64,000 bases of DNA from Wolfiporia cocos (taxonomy: Eukaryota > Basidiomycota > Agaricomycetes > Polyporales > Phaeolaceae): the NCBI GenBank assembly GCA_029448655.1, contig JACCLO010000004.1:2790001-2854000 (forward strand). The letters are read 5' to 3'. The translations under genes were made by a program, and so were the position numbers. Under the pieces are notes generated by a model. It worked only from the letters and a program-made list of their open reading frames with translations, was not told where the DNA came from and made no database searches. Positions 60,062 to 64,000 of this stretch are shown here, in pieces. Position 1 is the first letter of the stretch; the number at the start of each line of letters is the position of its first letter.

Positions 60062-60332
60062 CTAGCTTAATTACCTGTGGCTTCGCCACAATTTTGTACT
60101 TTAGGAGTTGTTGTTTATCTCTGCCCGCTCAGCCACTCCTCCACCTCGCTGACGCTCGGCCTCGTCGTCGCTTCGCTTGTACATGCGCGCCTTGCAGGCG
60201 CTGGGCGTGGGAATCCACTGGCCAACTTCCCGGGTCGGTGGCGCGAGCCCTATGGGACGACGGACAGCACGTGGCACACGTGGAAAAGCACATGGCAGTT
60301 CCCACGCAATCCACGGCCCTTTAGTACTTAGA
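60062..60332 (-). mobile_element. Helitron-like non-autonomous element, copy B
   Basis: 271 bp, reverse orientation to 3684-3967 and nearly identical. On the minus strand it starts TC after an A (at 60332) and ends CTAG before a T (at 60062), with the same 15-nt hairpin. Compared with copy A it has one extra TTG in the GTTGTTGTTTATC region and lacks about 13-16 bp after CGCTTGTA. The flanking sequences are unrelated to those of copy A, so the ends are real. Confidence 0.75.
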
Positions 60333-61697
60333 TGGAAAATCCGCGGGACGGAGAATGCGTGCTGTGGAGCGCAAGATTTTTCGTGCGCGAGGTGAGAAAT
60401 TGCGGTCGAACGGGCTGCAGCGGCGCTCAGGCGTGACCGCGACGGACCTTTGTCCCCGTGCAGGACGCACATTCGCGATCGCGGCCTGCGTCTGTGCGTG
60501 TCCCCCGCAGCGGCAGAGCCACCGTGCGTGCGGGCACGAGCGGAGCCATTGGCAGTTGGCAGCGCGCTACGGCAGATCGCATACGGTTAGCATGAGAAGC
60601 ATTGGCGAGAAGGGGGCAACGCGCCCGGGACGCCTTCTGGCCGCGCGAAGGCAGAGAGTATGACGAGATGCGGCCGGATACAGCCCCGTGCCGTCCATCT
60701 GTGGCGGGCGCGTCGTGTCGCTATTATGCGCGGCCGTGCGTTGGCATGGCGATGTGGAGGCGGCGGAGAGTGGGCGAGGCCTCTTCATTAACTGCGTTTG
60801 TCATGTCACGCCCCGTCGGTTCGCTCAGAGTTCAGAGGCGCTATGCATCGTGCTAAGCGACGTCTGGGCCCGCACTTTCGCGGATGCGCATGATCCGCTG
60901 CTTCGAGAAATGTGGCTGCGACGTGTGGCGCGCGACACCGGGGCTACAGCGGCGTGCCTAGGACAGACCGCTGTGCGAGCGAGCACGTCCCACGCCATCA
61001 CGCCCCAAAGCGGAGTGGCATCCCGCATCGGACGATTCGTCTCAAGCGCCGCGATCGAGTGCGCGATCGGGCCGCCACAGCGGTACTACAAATTCACTCG
61101 GGTGGCCGACTAGCGGCGCGCCACACGCGGCGCCGGTCGGTAACCGCGGCTGGCGATGAGAGACCGTCGAATGCGGCGGGCCTCTCGCCGGCCAATCGCA
61201 GGACGGAGAGTTCCCCGCAGCGCCTGCGTCTCGCGAGCAATGGCCCAGCGCGAGAACCGCCACCTTCTGGGCTGCCTCCTGCTTCCAGCCGAGCTGCCAG
61301 GCCGTCCCCAGTGCACATCCACGTTTTCTGCGTAGACCGGTGCGTGTCCCGCGCGCACAGCTGCTCATGGCACCGGCGCACCCTTGTCCCGGCGAAGTGC
61401 ACTGGCAGGCGCCGTCCATGCCACTGCCGCTGCCACCCACGCCCCAGCGCAGCGCCAAAATGATCGGCCGCGAGGATGCAGTCCAGAAGACATCACACCT
61501 GCGCGCTGATTGGGCAGTCGAATCGATTATTGGGGGTTTGCAGCTGATAGTACACATGCAACGTGAAGCAGTCCACCATTCCAGCAGAGACATAGTATGA
61601 TACAGCACATGTGTAGCCCCGCCGCGTCGATCGCAGCGCCCTTGCACGACAAACACCGCCGAGCACGCGCCCACCGCGCGACAACCAGTCCGAGACA
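60333..61697. other. Non-genic GC-rich stretch
   Basis: 1.4 kb with long overlapping ORFs on both strands created by GC composition. None has a domain or splice pattern. The part next to 61698 should contain the 3' end of the transporter gene. Confidence 0.4.
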
Positions 61698-63710
61698 CTA
61701 GTCCGAGACCTTCGCTGCGCTGCCCGGGCTCGGCGGGATGGCGTCGTAGCCGCCCCGCCCGAGGTCGACCGGGAGCGCGGCCGTCTCGTCGAGCGTGTGC
61801 TCGGCAAGCAGCGCGCGGCTCTCCTCCGCGTCCTCCGCGCCCGGGGCCGGCGCCGGCGCGGACTCGGGCGCGGGGAGGAGGAAGCCGGGCATCTTGACGA
61901 GGCTGTTGAACATGAACTGCCACCGCCCGCATCAGCACGCGCCAGCGCGGGGCACAACACGGGCGGACTTACGGTGCCGTACCTGCGCGGGGGGAAGCGT
62001 GAGCGGGCGGCGTCTGCGCCGAGGACGGGACGGGCGACTCACACGACGAGCCCAAAGCCGACGACCTGCAGCAGCGAGATCGGCCACACGATCGCCTCCC
62101 AGCCGAGGAACAGGCTCACGAGCCAGATGCTCAGCGTGCGGCACGTGTCCGTCAGGCTGCGCACCGTCGCGCTCACATGGCGCGTCACGCTCAGGCCGAA
62201 GAAGTTGAAGAGCGAGATCGACAGCGCGATCACGACCCCGCTCCAGAGCACCGTCGGCGTGCGCACCATCTGCGTCCACCCGCGCGGGAGGTCGAAGAAC
62301 GGCGACACGTACGCGTACCGCGCGAGCACCGGCATCGCGAGCACGATGCTCAGCGCGCCAAAGAGACCCTCGTAGCCGACCGCGACGAGCGGCGCGACAG
62401 AGTAGCGCGCCATGATCTTCTCTGTGGCGCGCGTGGCGAGAAGCGGGCGGGAGAACAATTAGTCGGGGTGTGTGCGGAGCACGGGACGGGCAAGCGCGCA
62501 CCTTCGATGACGAACTGGGTTGCGGTGCTAGATGGGCCATGTGGCCAGCGGGACGGGATTAGTGGCCATTCTAGCACGGGCGCGAGAGAAGCACGGGAAA
62601 ACGTACAAGACCTGCGCAAAGAGGACGAAGAAGACGCCTGGGCCGCGATGTCAGCAGCGTGGCCTGCGCGCGTTCATCGGGGGAGAATGGGGAGATACGG
62701 ACCGACGAGGACCTTGGTGACCTCCGGCTCGTCGCCCGTCGGCGGCGCGTGATCGTCCTGCAGCGCGGCGGGCTGGCTGACCGCATCCTTGATCATGGAG
62801 CCGCTGTAGCCAACGAGGGACACGCCTGCCATTACGGTGACAAGAGAGACCCATCTGGGAACAAGAGCGGTGAGGCGGTCTGGGCACGGGACGAGGGGGG
62901 AAGAATGCGGCGCACTGGTAGAGCCAGAGGCGGCGCCGAAGGAAGAATACAGAGAGGACTCCGACGAAGAGGACGAGGGCGCCGCGGGTCATCTGATAGA
63001 TCGAGACCGGCGTGTAGAGCAGCCCGACGTTCATCAGCTGGAGGAGACGCCGGTTCGGCCATGCCGGGGACGACGACGATCGCAGGCGCGCGTGTGAGCC
63101 GGATGTGGAAAGCAGGGAGCCGCGCGACGCACCGTTGTGCCCGTGAGGTCGCACGCGGCGGGGAACCAGAGGAGGAGGACCCGCCAGCCGCGCAGCTCTT
63201 GCGCCGCGGCGGCGCTCTTGCTGCCCGCGGGGGGCTCCTCCTCGCTATCGGCGGGGAGCTGGACCGCGCGGCGGCTCGCGAGCCACGCGTAGAGGACAGG
63301 CAAGAAGCCTGCGTGGGGAGTGTGGGCGTGGGAGGCGCGCAGGGAATAGGCAGGTGCACTTACAGAGCATCTCTCCGACTGGCTCGGACAAGGCTGTCAG
63401 GGTGGCTGGCAGCGGACATGCGCGGGGGACGTACGGAACATCTGCAGGGTCTGCCAGACGGGCTGCTCGTATAGGACGTGGTTTGCTGGGTTGGGGTCGT
63501 CGCAGTTTTCGACGCATTGCATGTCCTAACGAAACACAGTTGGATCCCCAATGCTGATTCAACCGGAGTACGCACCTGATACTTGCTCCATAGCGAATTG
63601 CTGGAGCCCTAGTATCGAGCATAAGCGTCGCAACAGCGCATATAGCCGGCTGCACATACGGTTAGCAGCATTCCCGCCACCAGGACGGGGACATAGAGCG
63701 AGGACGGCAT
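61698..63710 (-). CDS. SLC35F6-like drug/metabolite transporter
   Basis: Twelve exons on the minus strand: 63710-63660, 63608-63576, 63525-63435, 63378-63364, 63308-63133, 63037-62916, 62854-62703, 62637-62612, 62514-62502, 62421-62043, 61982-61973, 61916-61698, giving 428 aa with every phase consistent. Family marks: N-terminal VLVAGMLLTGSSNSLWSKYQ, QPVWQTLQMF, LWFPAACDLTGTTLMNVGLL, SIYQMTRGALVLFVGVLSVF, EEKIMARYSVAPLVAVGYEG, FNFFGLSVTRHVSATVRSL and FLGWEAI. About ten membrane helices; the C-terminus is acidic/Pro-Ala rich. Exons of 15, 26, 13 and 10 nt are needed; without them the protein is scattered over unrelated ORFs. Substrate unknown (SLC35F6 is lysosomal/mitochondrial in animals). 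Confidence 0.9.
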
Positions 63711-64000
63711 GGCGGTCGGGAGAGAGCTGGCAGGGCGGGGCCGACTGGGCGTGGGAAGTGCGGGGAGGCAGGCATCCGGATTGGGAAGGGGCTGGGATTG
63801 GGCGGATCGGGAAGGGCGTGACGCGTGACGGTGGCGGGGTCGGGGAGCAGAAAGGGGAAGGTGGACTCGGCTGGTGGCTGGGATCAATCGCACAAGAAGC
63901 CATCTGGTCGATAGCCGCCACGCCAGCTTCTTCCCCGTCTCGGACAGTACAAATGCCTCCTCCTCCTGCCCCCCTCGCCCCCGTCTCCCCGGCAAATGGT
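63711..64000. other. Upstream region of the transporter, window end
   Basis: 290 bp that should contain the promoter of the minus-strand transporter. It holds no recognisable gene; the antisense ORFs are compositional. Confidence 0.4.

Noticed and set aside
61042..61938. 298-codon minus-strand ORF downstream of the transporter
   Set aside because: No domain, mixed composition; overlaps the transporter's last exon in a different frame.

Overview
This is a fungal nuclear DNA window, almost certainly from a mushroom-forming basidiomycete (Agaricomycetes). The genes are split by many short (about 45-120 bp) GT-AG introns. The proteins are typical eukaryotic ones (HAT1, ORC2, CWC22, SERCA, Rab11), and the repeats are families known from Agaricomycetes: a Plavaka/CACTA transposase, DUF6698 proteins and a chromodomain Ty3/gypsy element. 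No CRISPR array, operon or bacterial signal is present. All exon coordinates were worked out by eye from splice signals and reading phase, without transcripts.

Layout. 0-9.6 kb is repeat-rich and gene-poor: a DUF6698 gene (249-1384), a 31-bp minisatellite, a short Helitron-like element (3684-3967) and three diverged ~340-bp tandem units (7319-8350). 9.7-29.6 kb is the gene-dense core: HAT1 (+), ORC2 (+), an unknown basic/acidic protein (-), the splicing factor CWC22 (-), a LACTB2-like metallo-beta-lactamase-fold hydrolase (+), an ITFG1/TIP-like FG-GAP membrane protein (-), an unknown protein (+), an unknown membrane protein (-) and a Rab11/Ypt31 GTPase (-). A 714-bp palindromic element carrying tRNA-like sequences sits at 24647-25360.

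30.3-55.3 kb is an accessory island. It holds a second DUF6698 copy with an apparent frameshift, a Tc1/mariner-like non-autonomous element and a decayed Plavaka transposase. The Plavaka gene was hit by a palindromic tRNA-like element, which in turn was hit by a very young, complete chromoviral Ty3/gypsy retrotransposon (38163-46150). Next come a Pro-rich ORF cluster and a Crinkler-like/kinase gene broken by a third palindromic element.

56.1-64 kb returns to housekeeping genes: a SERCA-type Ca2+ ATPase (+), a second copy of the Helitron-like element in opposite orientation (60062-60332) and an SLC35F6-like transporter (-).

The core genes do not form one pathway; they cover chromatin acetylation, replication origins, splicing, vesicle traffic and calcium/solute transport. 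The most notable features are the palindromic tRNA-like element family (three copies, each with a 6-bp target duplication), the three-layer nest, the retroelement's dUTPase and its extra frame-shifted zinc-knuckle ORF, two GC-AG introns, and micro-exons of 5 and 10 nt.
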